From Evansella sp. AB-P1 (GTDB lineage Bacteria > Bacillota > Bacilli > Bacillales > Salisediminibacteriaceae): 64,000 nucleotides of DNA. The position numbers and the translations under genes were made by a program. The DNA is taken from the NCBI RefSeq assembly GCF_029688925.1, contig NZ_JARUKY010000001.1, forward strand, positions 186,001 to 250,000. Direction: 5' to 3'. Below are positions 54,218 to 62,930 of this stretch, piece by piece. The notes under the pieces are model-generated. The model saw only the letters and a list, made by a program, of their open reading frames with translations, made no database searches and had not been told where the DNA came from. Every line of letters begins with the position of its first letter. Within the stretch, counting starts at the first letter, position 1.

Positions 54218-56464
54218 ATGGAAGCAACAAAAAATGTTAAACATGCTTGGGAAGGTTTCGTCGGGGACAAATGGCAGAATGAAGTGAATGTTCGTGAATT
54301 TATTCAAGCGAACTATCGTCTATATGATGGTGATGAAAGCTTTCTTTCTGATGCAACGGAAGCAACAAAAGATCTTTGGAAGCAAGTAATGGAACTTACG
54401 AAAGAAGAAAGAGAAAGAGGTGGAGTTTACGATTTAGATACAAAGATTGTATCAACAATTACTTCACATGGTGCAGGCTACCTGAACAAGGAAAAAGAAA
54501 AAGTTGTTGGAGTTCAAACAGATGTACCATTTAAGCGTTCTATGCAACCATACGGTGGTATTCGCATGGCAAAGGGTGCCCTGGAATCTTACGGTTATGA
54601 ACTAGACAAAGATGTTGAAAAGATTTTTACTGACTATCGAAAGACACATAACCAAGGTGTGTTTGATGCATATACTCCTGAAATGCTTCTTGCTCGTAAA
54701 GTAGGAATTATCACTGGTTTACCAGATGCATATGGACGCGGTCGTATTATTGGTGACTATCGTCGAGTAGCACTTTACGGTGTAGATAAATTAATGGAAA
54801 GTAAAAAAGAAGAATTTTCTACCTTAACAGGGGCAATGACTGAAGATAAAATTCGCTTACGTGAAGAAATTTCTGAACAATATCGCGCACTACAAGAATT
54901 AAAGGAATTAGGAACTATATACGGATTTGATATTTCTCAGCCAGCAACAAACACCATCGAAGCATTCCAATGGTTATACCTTGGATACCTTGCAGCAATT
55001 AAAGAACAAAACGGTGCTGCAATGAGCTTAGGCCGTGTATCAACATTCTTAGACATCTACATTGAGAGAGATCTGGCAAACGGAACAATTACAGAAGAAG
55101 AAGTACAAGAAATTGTCGATCATTTCATCATGAAATTACGTTTAGTGAAATTTGCTCGTACTCCTGATTATAATGAACTATTCAGTGGTGACCCAACTTG
55201 GGTAACAGAATCAATTGGAGGAGTTGGAGAAGACGGACGTCCATTAGTAACGAAAAACTCGTACCGCTTTTTACACACGTTAAACAATCTTGGCCCAGCT
55301 CCAGAGCCTAACTTAACTGTACTTTGGTCTACTGCTTTACCGGAAGCATTCAAAAACTATTGCTCTAGAATGTCTATCGAAACAAGCTCTATTCAATACG
55401 AAAACGATGACATTATGCGTCCAGAATATGGTGATGACTACGGTATTGCTTGCTGTGTATCTGCAATGGCAATTGGTAAGCAGATGCAATTCTTCGGAGC
55501 ACGTGCCAACCTTGGTAAAGCATTACTTTACGCAATCAATGGTGGTGTAGATGAAAAGGCGAAGAAGAAAGTAGCACCAGGAGTTGAACCAATTACATCA
55601 GAGTACCTTGATTATGATGAAGTTGTGAAAAACTATGATATCGTTCTAGAATGGTTAGCTGAGCTTTATATTAACACGTTAAACATTATTCACTTTATGC
55701 ATGATAAATATAGCTACGAAAGAATTGAAATGGCGTTACACGACAAAGAAATTCGTCGTACGATGGCAACTGGAATCGCAGGACTTTCTGTAGTAGCAGA
55801 TTCATTAAGTGCCATCAAGCATACAAATGTTAAAGTTATCCGTGACGAAGATGGTTTAGCTGTAGATTATGAAATTGAAGGGGAGTACCCTCAATACGGT
55901 AACGATGATGACAGAGTAGATGACATTGCAAAAGAGTTAGTTGTTAAGTTCTACAATATGTTGAAGAAGCATCACACTTACCGTAATGCAGAAACAACTA
56001 TGTCTATCTTAACAATCACTTCTAATGTTGTGTATGGTAAGAAAACAGGTAACACTCCAGATGGGCGTAAAGACGGAGAGCCGTTCTCACCAGGTGCAAA
56101 CCCATTACACGGTCGTGACAAAAAAGGTGCATTAGCATCCTTAAACTCTGTGGCAAAAATGCCATATAACTGCTCTTTAGATGGTATCTCGAACACATTC
56201 TCTATCGTACCAAAAGCGCTAGGAAGAGAAAAAGAAGACCAAAAGGGTAACTTATCTGCAATTCTAGACGGATACATGGAGAAAAAAGGACATCACTTAA
56301 ACATTAACGTATTTGATCGCGAAACGTTATTAGATGCAATGGAACGTCCTGAGGAGTACCCACAATTAACAATTCGTGTTTCTGGATATGCAGTTAACTT
56401 CATAAAGCTTACTCGTGAGCAACAGATTGATGTTATTAACCGTACTTTCCACGAAAGCATGTAA
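54218..56464 (+). CDS. pflB: Formate C-acetyltransferase (pyruvate formate-lyase) PflB
   Basis: The 748-residue glycyl radical enzyme converts pyruvate and CoA to acetyl-CoA and formate under anaerobic conditions. The adjacent catalytic cysteines lie in GIACCVSAM, and the radical glycine lies in [11 protein letters not shown] near the C-terminus. The length is typical. ATGGAGGGG precedes the ATG. Codon use is biased to preferred codons, as for a highly expressed gene. It is followed by a terminator-like hairpin and then pflA, and preceded by an Fnr/Rex-like operator, so oxygen and NADH level probably control it. Confidence 0.98.
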   Translation: MEATKNVKHAWEGFVGDKWQNEVNVREFIQANYRLYDGDESFLSDATEATKDLWKQVMELTKEERERGGVYDLDTKIVSTITSHGAGYLNKEKEKVVGVQTDVPFKRSMQPYGGIRMAKGALESYGYELDKDVEKIFTDYRKTHNQGVFDAYTPEMLLARKVGIITGLPDAYGRGRIIGDYRRVALYGVDKLMESKKEEFSTLTGAMTEDKIRLREEISEQYRALQELKELGTIYGFDISQPATNTIEAFQWLYLGYLAAIKEQNGAAMSLGRVSTFLDIYIERDLANGTITEEEVQEIVDHFIMKLRLVKFARTPDYNELFSGDPTWVTESIGGVGEDGRPLVTKNSYRFLHTLNNLGPAPEPNLTVLWSTALPEAFKNYCSRMSIETSSIQYENDDIMRPEYGDDYGIACCVSAMAIGKQMQFFGARANLGKALLYAINGGVDEKAKKKVAPGVEPITSEYLDYDEVVKNYDIVLEWLAELYINTLNIIHFMHDKYSYERIEMALHDKEIRRTMATGIAGLSVVADSLSAIKHTNVKVIRDEDGLAVDYEIEGEYPQYGNDDDRVDDIAKELVVKFYNMLKKHHTYRNAETTMSILTITSNVVYGKKTGNTPDGRKDGEPFSPGANPLHGRDKKGALASLNSVAKMPYNCSLDGISNTFSIVPKALGREKEDQKGNLSAILDGYMEKKGHHLNINVFDRETLLDAMERPEEYPQLTIRVSGYAVNFIKLTREQQIDVINRTFHESM

Positions 56465-56488
56465 TAAAGATTAAGTATTTTTAAGGTC

Positions 56489-56519
56489 ATGAAAAGGGGG
56501 CTCAAGCTCCCTTTTCTAA
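56489..56519 (+). terminator. Hairpin between pflB and pflA
   Basis: AAAAGGGGGCT pairs with AGCTCCCTTTT across CA, followed by CTAATG. It probably lowers pflA expression relative to pflB. Confidence 0.8.
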
Positions 56520-56654
56520 TGAATTGAAATATAATTAGAAAATATAAATTTTAGTTTGGATTTGAGGTTTAATGCTGAATTGAACTTTGATTGGAAATTA
56601 AAATTGTATTTCTTTTTTCAACCAAGATAATGCTAGTCATAGGGGGTTAAAGTG

Positions 56655-57383
56655 ATGGAAGGAAGAATCCACTCAGTAGAAACGTCAGGGATGGTGGACG
56701 GACCGGGAATCCGTTACGTTATCTTTACACAAGGGTGCTTATTACGTTGTCAATATTGTCATAATCCTGACACTTGGGATAAAAGTGGTGGGGAAGTTGT
56801 TACAGTTGAATCATTAATAGAAGATATAAAAAAATACACGCCTTATATGAAGCATTCAAAAGGTGGGGTTACTGTCAGTGGCGGTGAACCATTGCTTCAA
56901 CTAGAATTTCTTATTGAGTTATTTCAAGAATGTAAGAAGTTAGGCATTCATACAACCATTGATAGCTCTGGTGGTTGCTATTCAACAAATCCAGTTTTTC
57001 AGGAGAATCTGAAAAAGTTATTGAAATTAACGGATTTAGTGTTAATTGACTTAAAACAAATGAATGAAGCTAAACACCGTAGTTTAACAGGTGTTTCAAA
57101 TAAGCACATTTTTGAATTTGCAAAGTTACTTTCTGATCAAAATGTACCAGTATGGGTTCGACACGTTTTAGTACCTGGTGTAACAGATGATGAGAAAGAT
57201 TTACGAGACTTATCGACTTTCATAAAAACATTAAAGAATGTGGAAAAAGTAGAACTACTTCCATACCATAAAATGGGTGTTTACAAATGGAAAGAACTTG
57301 GCTTAGACTATCCACTAGAAGGTGTAAATAGTCCTTCTGAAGAGGAAGTACAAAGAGCAAAGGAATTACTTGAAATTAAATAA
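56655..57383 (+). CDS. pflA: Pyruvate formate-lyase activating enzyme PflA
   Basis: The 242-residue radical SAM activase has the CxxxCxxC motif as CLLRCQYC (Cys28, 32, 35) and VSGGEPLLQ as the SAM-binding GGE motif. It generates the glycyl radical on PflB. AGGGGG stands upstream of GTG 56652 and ATG 56655; the ATG has the better 8-base spacing. It lies 190 bases after pflB, with a terminator-like hairpin between; transcription by read-through or its own promoter are both possible. Confidence 0.96.
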   Translation: MEGRIHSVETSGMVDGPGIRYVIFTQGCLLRCQYCHNPDTWDKSGGEVVTVESLIEDIKKYTPYMKHSKGGVTVSGGEPLLQLEFLIELFQECKKLGIHTTIDSSGGCYSTNPVFQENLKKLLKLTDLVLIDLKQMNEAKHRSLTGVSNKHIFEFAKLLSDQNVPVWVRHVLVPGVTDDEKDLRDLSTFIKTLKNVEKVELLPYHKMGVYKWKELGLDYPLEGVNSPSEEEVQRAKELLEIK

Positions 57384-57390
57384 CATTCAT

Positions 57391-57430
57391 TAACAGGATG
57401 ACAATAAAAATGTCACCTGTTATTTTTTTG
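57391..57430 (+). terminator. Terminator after pflA
   Basis: TAACAGGATGACA pairs with TGTCACCTGTTA, followed by TTTTTTTG. Confidence 0.9.
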
Positions 57431-57546
57431 TGGCGATTCCTGAACATATGAAAGCTTGATTTAATATGGAAATTATTACATACTAATTTTTCTGATTATT
57501 CTTGTAAAATGAAATATATACACTTTTCTGAGGAGTTGTTGGACAA

Positions 57547-58374
57547 ATGTCAAAAAACCTCATGGTATGTATTCGTATATGTTTTCTATTAGGAATAATC
57601 ATTTATTTATATCATCATGAACATAAAAGAGAATTTGTTTTTGCCAACACGACAGGAAATGAAAAATTTGAACTGGGAACAGAAAATACATTTACAGTTG
57701 CAACATACAATATCCAATTTGGACGAGGGCAGGATGGAGTAGTGGATATTGATAGAACAATAAATAAATTGAAAATGCTTGATGCAGATATAATTAGTCT
57801 ACAAGAAGTGGAAAGGAATAGCTTGCGATCTAGCTTTAATGATCAAGTGACTACAATAGCCAAAGCATTAGAAATGGAAGCGTATTTTTATCCATCCTTA
57901 GCCTATCCAGGCTTGTATTATGGGAATGTTATCCTTTCAAGATTTCCTATTTCAGAATCAACTACCATACCTTTTAATAACAAAGTGGAGGATCGATCAG
58001 CCATTTTTTCTAAAATTCAGCTTTCAGAAGAATCCTTTATATACGTTGTAAACACACATTTAGGATTAAACAATGGGGAACGGCAGTTAGCTATTGAAAA
58101 AATACACGAAAAACTACTAACCATAAAGTATCCTGTTTTAGTAACCGGTGATCTAAATTCAACTCCTTCCCAAAAGGAATACAATCTGTGGAACGAGTTG
58201 TTAATAAAGAGTAATGAAGGAATGGAAATAACAACCTTTTACAAGCATAATTGGCAGATCGATTATATTTTTCACAGTGAAGGCTTGGAAAGATATGATA
58301 TTCAAGTGTACGAAAGTAAAGTATCGGATCACTATCCATTAGTTGGAACATTTCAACTTTTAGAAGATAATTAA
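57547..58374 (+). CDS. Endonuclease/exonuclease/phosphatase family protein
   Basis: The 275-residue protein has an N-terminal hydrophobic segment (about 5-22, a signal anchor) and an EEP fold: ATYNIQFGRG, SLQEVER with the metal-binding Glu, VTGDLNSTPSQ, and SDHYPLVG with the catalytic Asp-His. Such proteins cut phosphodiesters in DNA, lipids or nucleotides; the substrate is unknown. The active domain would lie outside the membrane. GAGGAG is 11 bases before the ATG. It has no operon partner. Confidence 0.87.
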   Translation: MSKNLMVCIRICFLLGIIIYLYHHEHKREFVFANTTGNEKFELGTENTFTVATYNIQFGRGQDGVVDIDRTINKLKMLDADIISLQEVERNSLRSSFNDQVTTIAKALEMEAYFYPSLAYPGLYYGNVILSRFPISESTTIPFNNKVEDRSAIFSKIQLSEESFIYVVNTHLGLNNGERQLAIEKIHEKLLTIKYPVLVTGDLNSTPSQKEYNLWNELLIKSNEGMEITTFYKHNWQIDYIFHSEGLERYDIQVYESKVSDHYPLVGTFQLLEDN

Positions 58375-58474
58375 TCATTTATTTTAAAAGAAAGAATGTT
58401 GAGTAAACCATTTTACAATGGAACCTTTTTCTGTGTAGAATCAAACATAATTCATTGTAAAAGGAGATCAGTAT

Positions 58475-58921
58475 ATGAGCTGGAAAATAAAGACGTTTGA
58501 AGAGCTTTCGAAAAGGGAGCTATATACAATAATGAAAGAAAGGGTAAATGTTTTTATTGTAGAGCAGGACTGCCCTTACCCTGAATTAGATAATAAGGAT
58601 GAATTTGCATTTCATCTATTCCACGAAAGGGACGGAGAGATTATTGCCTACTCCCGAATTTTTAAAGGTGGAGATTATTACGAGGAAGCTTCTTTTGGTA
58701 GAGTCATTGTTAAAATGGAATATCGGAAGGAAGGGCTTGGTAGAGACCTATTAGAGAGGGCAATAGCCTTTATTCATGATGAATTAAAGGAGAGGTCCAT
58801 AAAAATTCAAGCACAGGATTATTTGAGAAATTTTTATGGTTCATTTGGCTTTAAACCAATAACAGACGTATATTTAGAGGACGGAATCCCACATTTAGAT
58901 ATGCTTTATATAAAGCAATAA
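58475..58921 (+). CDS. GNAT acetyltransferase (ElaA-like)
   Basis: The 148-residue protein shows the ElaA subgroup pattern: LYTIMKERVNVFIVEQDCPYPELDNKD, SFGRVIVKMEYRKEGLGRDLL (acetyl-CoA loop) and KIQAQDYLRNFYGSFGFKPI. The substrate is unknown. AAAAGGAG lies before the ATG. A terminator follows at 58965. Confidence 0.9.
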   Translation: MSWKIKTFEELSKRELYTIMKERVNVFIVEQDCPYPELDNKDEFAFHLFHERDGEIIAYSRIFKGGDYYEEASFGRVIVKMEYRKEGLGRDLLERAIAFIHDELKERSIKIQAQDYLRNFYGSFGFKPITDVYLEDGIPHLDMLYIKQ

Positions 58922-58964
58922 GGCAGATGAATGTAAAACTAATACAATCATTAAAAGAAGTGTG

Positions 58965-58998
58965 AAAAATGGAGTTCCAAATGGACTCCATTTTTTAA
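58965..58998 (+). terminator. Terminator after the GNAT gene
   Basis: AAAATGGAGT pairs with ACTCCATTTT, followed by TTAATG. Confidence 0.85.
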
Positions 58999-59042
58999 TG
59001 CATCGTCTTTTTATAAAAAGATCAAAATTTTTTACATAAAAC

Positions 59043-59067
59043 GCAACGGAAATTTATTTCGTTCGAC
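59043..59067 (+). promoter_or_regulatory. Candidate autoregulated ECF promoter
   Basis: GCAAC (59043-59047), 16 bases, CGAC (59064-59067). This fits the AAC...CGWC pattern of sigma X/W-type promoters and lies 28 bases before the sigma gene. Confidence 0.6.
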
Positions 59068-59094
59068 TATTGATATAGAAAGTGAGGTGTTGGA

Positions 59095-59622
59095 ATGACG
59101 TGGGAGGAATTATATATTACCTATAGTGATCGGGTTCATCAATATATTTTATTAATGGTAGGAAATGGGGAAATAGCTGAAGACCTTACCCATGATACTT
59201 TTTTGAAGGTGAAGGGGACGATCCATCAGTTTCGTGGAGATTCTAGCTATTATACATGGGTTATTTCTATAGCAAGGCATGTTGTTTATGATCATTGGAA
59301 AAAAAAGAAGCGGATTCGTTTTTTACCTCTAAAATCATCTCATCCTGTCATTGACAATAAAACACCAGAGGAAATTGTGGAAAAGGGTGAAGCAGTCCAT
59401 GAACTATATGAGGGAATAAAGAAGCTGAAGATAACGTACCAAGAAGTTCTTATATTACGGAAGATTGAAGAATTTTCCGTGAAAGAGACGGCTCAAGCCC
59501 TAAGTTGGTCAGAAAGTAAAGTGAAGTCCACGACGATGAGAGCTTTGGAAGCTTTGAAGGTAGAATTGCAAAAAGATCGAAAGGAGGGTGATTACAATGA
59601 CAAAACGGAAAGAATCCAATGA
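59095..59622 (+). CDS. ECF RNA polymerase sigma factor (SigX-like)
   Basis: The 175-residue sigma factor has region 2 (DRVHQYILLMVGNGEIAEDLTHDTFLKV, then FRGDSSYYTWVISIARHVVYDHW) and region 4 (YQEVLILRKIEEFSVKETAQALSWSESKVKSTTMRALEAL). It recruits polymerase to stress promoters when its anti-sigma partner releases it. GTGAGGTG precedes the ATG. Its 3' end overlaps the anti-sigma gene by 26 bases, a standard arrangement. The upstream GCAAC-N16-CGAC sequence suggests it activates itself. SigX is the nearest B. subtilis type by gene layout and promoter style, but not certain. Confidence 0.92.
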   Translation: MTWEELYITYSDRVHQYILLMVGNGEIAEDLTHDTFLKVKGTIHQFRGDSSYYTWVISIARHVVYDHWKKKKRIRFLPLKSSHPVIDNKTPEEIVEKGEAVHELYEGIKKLKITYQEVLILRKIEEFSVKETAQALSWSESKVKSTTMRALEALKVELQKDRKEGDYNDKTERIQ

Positions 59623-60742
59623 TCCTATTTTAGATGAAAACTTTGCAAAGCTTCGTGAACCGACTAGAACGGATAAACAGAAGAGCTTAACGATGGAACG
59701 AATTAAGAATGCGCCAGAAAAAAGACAATTTCCATATAAATATTATTTATCTATATCAGCCGCTGCCATTATCATCATGATTTTATTTGTACCAGCATTT
59801 ATAGAACTTGAAACTAGCATGAATGATGGGGATAATGAAGAAGTAACGATGGTGGATACTGATAATACCCTTGTTGAGGACGTCAGTAATTTAAATAGCT
59901 ACAACGAAATTGAAATTGGCAAGTTAGTACATGAGGGAAGGTTTTACCCCATTACTAAAGACAACTCATTAGAAGTTGTACAAATGTTACATTCGTTACC
60001 GATAGTAAAGGGAGAGTCAGATGATTCTGAAGAGGATAGCAGTTTAGTATCTGAGAATAGTGTAGTGATAGGTTTTATGACTTATGAAGGTTATGAGAGA
60101 TTGTATACTGATTTTATTATCTCAAAATCAGGAAACATATTAATGGCTACAAAAGATGAAAGTAATGATCGAATGGAGTTTAAAATAGAAGGTAAGCATC
60201 CCGATATTTTTGAAAAAATTCATTCTATGGTAGAGGAAGAGAATAGAAAGAAGACGATAAAGGATAAACAAATCCAAGAACAGTGTACTGCTTGGATAAA
60301 TAATAGAAGCTATGAGTTTTACTTTGATGATTCTGCTTCACATCCAATTCCGTGTATCCAGCCTGTACTTGAGTTCGATTCTAAGATATATGCAGGTACC
60401 TTTGTTTCAGGTTCTGGTATAGAGTTCCATTATCGAGAAGAGAAAGTTGGGGATCCGGAACAATTAGTTGTGGTGTATTTAGTTAATAATGTTGATCAAG
60501 TTTCAGTAGCAACAAAAAGAAATACCCTCATCGATGGTGATGGTTATCGAATATTTGAAGGAGTTACTTCAGCAGTGGATGAATATGGGGAACTTACAGA
60601 TAGAGTCATTGCGGCAACAGGTGTATTTAATGATGAATATGATTTCTCCATAGTGTTTTATGATAGAAACAATCAATACACAGATAATGAAATCATTATG
60701 AAAATCGAACAAATAATAAGTGATTTAAAACAGAATAGATAA
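59597..60742 (+). CDS. Membrane anti-sigma factor (RsiX-like)
   Basis: The 381-residue protein has a short cytoplasmic N-terminal part (1-50; DPILDENFAKLREPTRTDKQ), one membrane segment (about 52-73; YYLSISAAAIIIMILFVPAF) and an extracytoplasmic domain of about 300 residues. There is no zinc anti-sigma HxxxCxxC motif, in line with RsiX-type partners. It should hold the overlapping ECF sigma factor at the membrane. The ATG at 59597 follows GGAGGG; GTG 59588 lies too close to it. A very strong terminator follows. Confidence 0.87.
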   Translation: MTKRKESNDPILDENFAKLREPTRTDKQKSLTMERIKNAPEKRQFPYKYYLSISAAAIIIMILFVPAFIELETSMNDGDNEEVTMVDTDNTLVEDVSNLNSYNEIEIGKLVHEGRFYPITKDNSLEVVQMLHSLPIVKGESDDSEEDSSLVSENSVVIGFMTYEGYERLYTDFIISKSGNILMATKDESNDRMEFKIEGKHPDIFEKIHSMVEEENRKKTIKDKQIQEQCTAWINNRSYEFYFDDSASHPIPCIQPVLEFDSKIYAGTFVSGSGIEFHYREEKVGDPEQLVVVYLVNNVDQVSVATKRNTLIDGDGYRIFEGVTSAVDEYGELTDRVIAATGVFNDEYDFSIVFYDRNNQYTDNEIIMKIEQIISDLKQNR

Positions 60743-60773
60743 TGTATGTAAGTGATACTTATCAGTAATTGTA

Positions 60774-60829
60774 GAGGCAACAAAAGGAATAACTTGTCAA
60801 AGTTATACCTTTTGTTGCATTTTTTTTGT
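60774..60829 (+). terminator. Terminator of the sigma/anti-sigma operon
   Basis: GCAACAAAAGG and CCTTTTGTTGC form the base and ATAACTT/AAGTTAT the top of the stem; ATTTTTTTTG follows. Confidence 0.92.
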
Positions 60830-60931
60830 CCTAGAATGAAAGCTTTCATAAAGGGAAATCTATAACAAGACATAGTGGAAAGTGATGTTTCTCACTGTAA
60901 TAAAAATGAACGGATAAAATGGTGGATATAT

Positions 60932-61765
60932 ATGAAAAATAGAACGCTTTATTTAAGTTTAAACTTCTTGTCACTACTGTTATTCTTTTTCACCCTTTGG
61001 AAGGGGCCAAGTGAGAAGAAGCGTTACATTCTCCCCTTATTCCTTGCTTTAACAGGACTAAATTATATCTTTGAATTCTGGGTTCTGATAATTGGTCGTG
61101 CATATACCTATAAACCCAAAATGTTAAAAACTAAATACTTTGATAATGTTTTTGGATCCAATGTATCACAATTATTTGTTGTACCAACGACAGGACTATT
61201 CCTAACTATCTTTCAATTGAAATATCGGTGGTTTCTTCTGTTTGCTATTTTATTGACCTTAATTGAAAAGCTATTTTTGAAAAATAAAATTTTTAGGTTA
61301 CACTGGTGGAAAACATACTTTACTACTATTGGAGTTCCATTTTTTTATTTTTTAGGGAAGCAATTTGGTAAACTGCTTATAGAGAAAAAGAACAGATTCA
61401 TCGAAATATTTACAGTTTTTTTAGCTATTTTCGTTTCCTACACAACATTAAATTTTTATCATGTCGCACTACTGAAAACATGTCTATTTAATATTCGTGT
61501 GTTTAAGAACTTATACCGAAGTCATGTTGCTTTTGCTACATTATACGGGGCTTTATGCTCCATCTTTTTTATTGGAAGCATAATAATAAAAAAATGGTAT
61601 GTATCCATACTAACGTGTTTTTCATTAATAGCATTTGAAGGCTACTTAATAAATAAGAAGGTCATTACTATTTCAAATGGAGTAATATTTTATCCTATTT
61701 CTTTTGTAACGAAGATATTAAGCATATGGGTAGGTAAATATGTGTACTCCTCTATTAATAAATAG
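60932..61765 (+). CDS. Uncharacterised multi-pass membrane protein (paralogue 2)
   Basis: The 277-residue basic membrane protein has about eight hydrophobic segments and is paralogous to the protein at 21898-22737 over its full length (shared YIFEFWVL, RAYTYKPK, FDNVFGSNVSQ, LFLTIFQ and WWKTY positions). No known family is recognised. The ATG at 60932 is chosen because GGTGGA is 5 bases upstream; the longer reading from 60875 is unlikely. The TAG stop is followed at once by CTACCCTGAAAATA, the inverted end of the dispersed composite repeat. Confidence 0.8.
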   Translation: MKNRTLYLSLNFLSLLLFFFTLWKGPSEKKRYILPLFLALTGLNYIFEFWVLIIGRAYTYKPKMLKTKYFDNVFGSNVSQLFVVPTTGLFLTIFQLKYRWFLLFAILLTLIEKLFLKNKIFRLHWWKTYFTTIGVPFFYFLGKQFGKLLIEKKNRFIEIFTVFLAIFVSYTTLNFYHVALLKTCLFNIRVFKNLYRSHVAFATLYGALCSIFFIGSIIIKKWYVSILTCFSLIAFEGYLINKKVITISNGVIFYPISFVTKILSIWVGKYVYSSINK

Positions 61766-62300
61766 GCTACCCTGAAAATAGATACGGTTCAGGAGTGGAG
61801 GGTGACGACTCCAGTGGGATCAGCACGTGTCCGAAAATCCCCAAGCACTTACCGAGTAAGTGCTTGGGAGTTGAGGCCGTGCCCCACGGAAAGCTGTCGA
61901 CAGCAACGGATGAACCACCCTATAAGTAATTTTCTTCCCCCGTACAAGTTACACTTGTATTGGAGTCTACCCTGAAAATATGCGGTATAAAAGCAAAATG
62001 AAGTATCGACAAAAATAACTATTTTCATACCTGATGGTGCAAGTTTTTCTTGCATTGGGGTCTATCCTGAAAATAGAAGCGGTTCAGTAGTGGAAGGCAG
62101 CGACTCTTACGGAATCAGCACGAACCGAAAGTCCCCTAGCATTTACTGAGTAAGTCTAAGAAGTTAAGGCCGTGCCCCAGACACTGTGAAGTATGAACAG
62201 AAGTCGCACTTATGCCTATGGTGAAAGCACTGCCAGAAACGGATGAACCAACTTGATGAACATTTTCATCCCCACATGGTGCAAGTTTTGCTTGCAAGGA
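61763..62300 (-). repeat. Dispersed composite repeat, two tandem copies
   Basis: Three leftward A modules (ends at CTACCCTGAAAATA 61767, GTCTACCCTGAAAATA about 61980 and GTCTATCCTGAAAATA about 62075, plus a fourth hairpin at 62270-62298) alternate with two B modules (61783-61915 and 62085-62250). B copy 1 holds the palindrome AGCACTTACCGAGTAAGTGCT; B copy 2 is more eroded. No gene is present. Confidence 0.85.
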
Positions 62301-62369
62301 AGAATAGAAGGTTCTAACAGATTCCAATAACAGAGTGTGACAGAGAATGAAGGAGAACCAGGGCGAAAT

Positions 62370-62726
62370 GAAGCAGGTACAAAAGTATCCGATTCAATCC
62401 GCGAGCATGATGGAGTAAGAGTGAGATTGAACTAGGGTAAATTGAAGCAGGTACAGTTGAAGCAGGTACAAAAGTATCCGGTTCAATCCGCGAGCATGAT
62501 GGAGTAAGAGTGAGATTGAACCAGGGTAAAACGAAGCAGGTACAGTTGAAGCAGGTACAAAAGTATCTGGTTCAATCCGCGAGCATGATGGAGTAAGAGT
62601 GAGATTGAACTAGGGTAAATTGAAGCAGGTACAGTTGAAGCAGGTACAAAAGTATCCGGTTCAATCCGCGAGCATGATGGAGTAAGAGTGAGATTGAACC
62701 AGGGTAAAACGAAGCAGGTACAATTG
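62370..62726. repeat. 89-bp tandem repeat, four units in a two-unit higher-order pattern
   Basis: GAAGCAGGTACAAAAG recurs exactly every 89 bases at 62370, 62459, 62548 and 62637. Units 1 and 3 contain GAACTAGGGTAAATT, units 2 and 4 GAACCAGGGTAAAAC, so the array looks like two copies of a 178-bp dimer. A 15-base sub-repeat (GAAGCAGGTACA) occurs twice around each junction. No reading frame or ribosome binding site supports coding. Confidence 0.93.
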
Positions 62727-62754
62727 AACTAGGTAAGAATAAACCATATAGAAA

Positions 62755-62930
62755 GGTAGGTATACCCCGAAAATAAGTATTGGTTCAGTAGTGGAAGGCG
62801 GAGGTTTGACCGGGAAAAGTAACAGGTGAAGACTCCGCATTGATCATAAAAACTGCCACCACATTTTTAGTAGTAGCCTTTAACAAGAAAAAGGTATTTA
62901 AGTAGTGGAGTCTGAACTGAATATACATGC
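62755..62930 (-). repeat. Partial dispersed repeat and unclassified DNA
   Basis: TATACCCCGAAAATAAG, then GGTTCAGTAGTGGAAGGCGG and GAAGACTCCGC, mark a partial copy up to about 62850. The rest, up to the esterase gene, contains nothing recognised. Confidence 0.6.

Noticed and set aside
62370..62726. Possible CRISPR array or iteron origin
   Set aside because: All 89 bases are repeated, with no variable spacers; no Rep gene or AT-rich unwinding region is adjacent.
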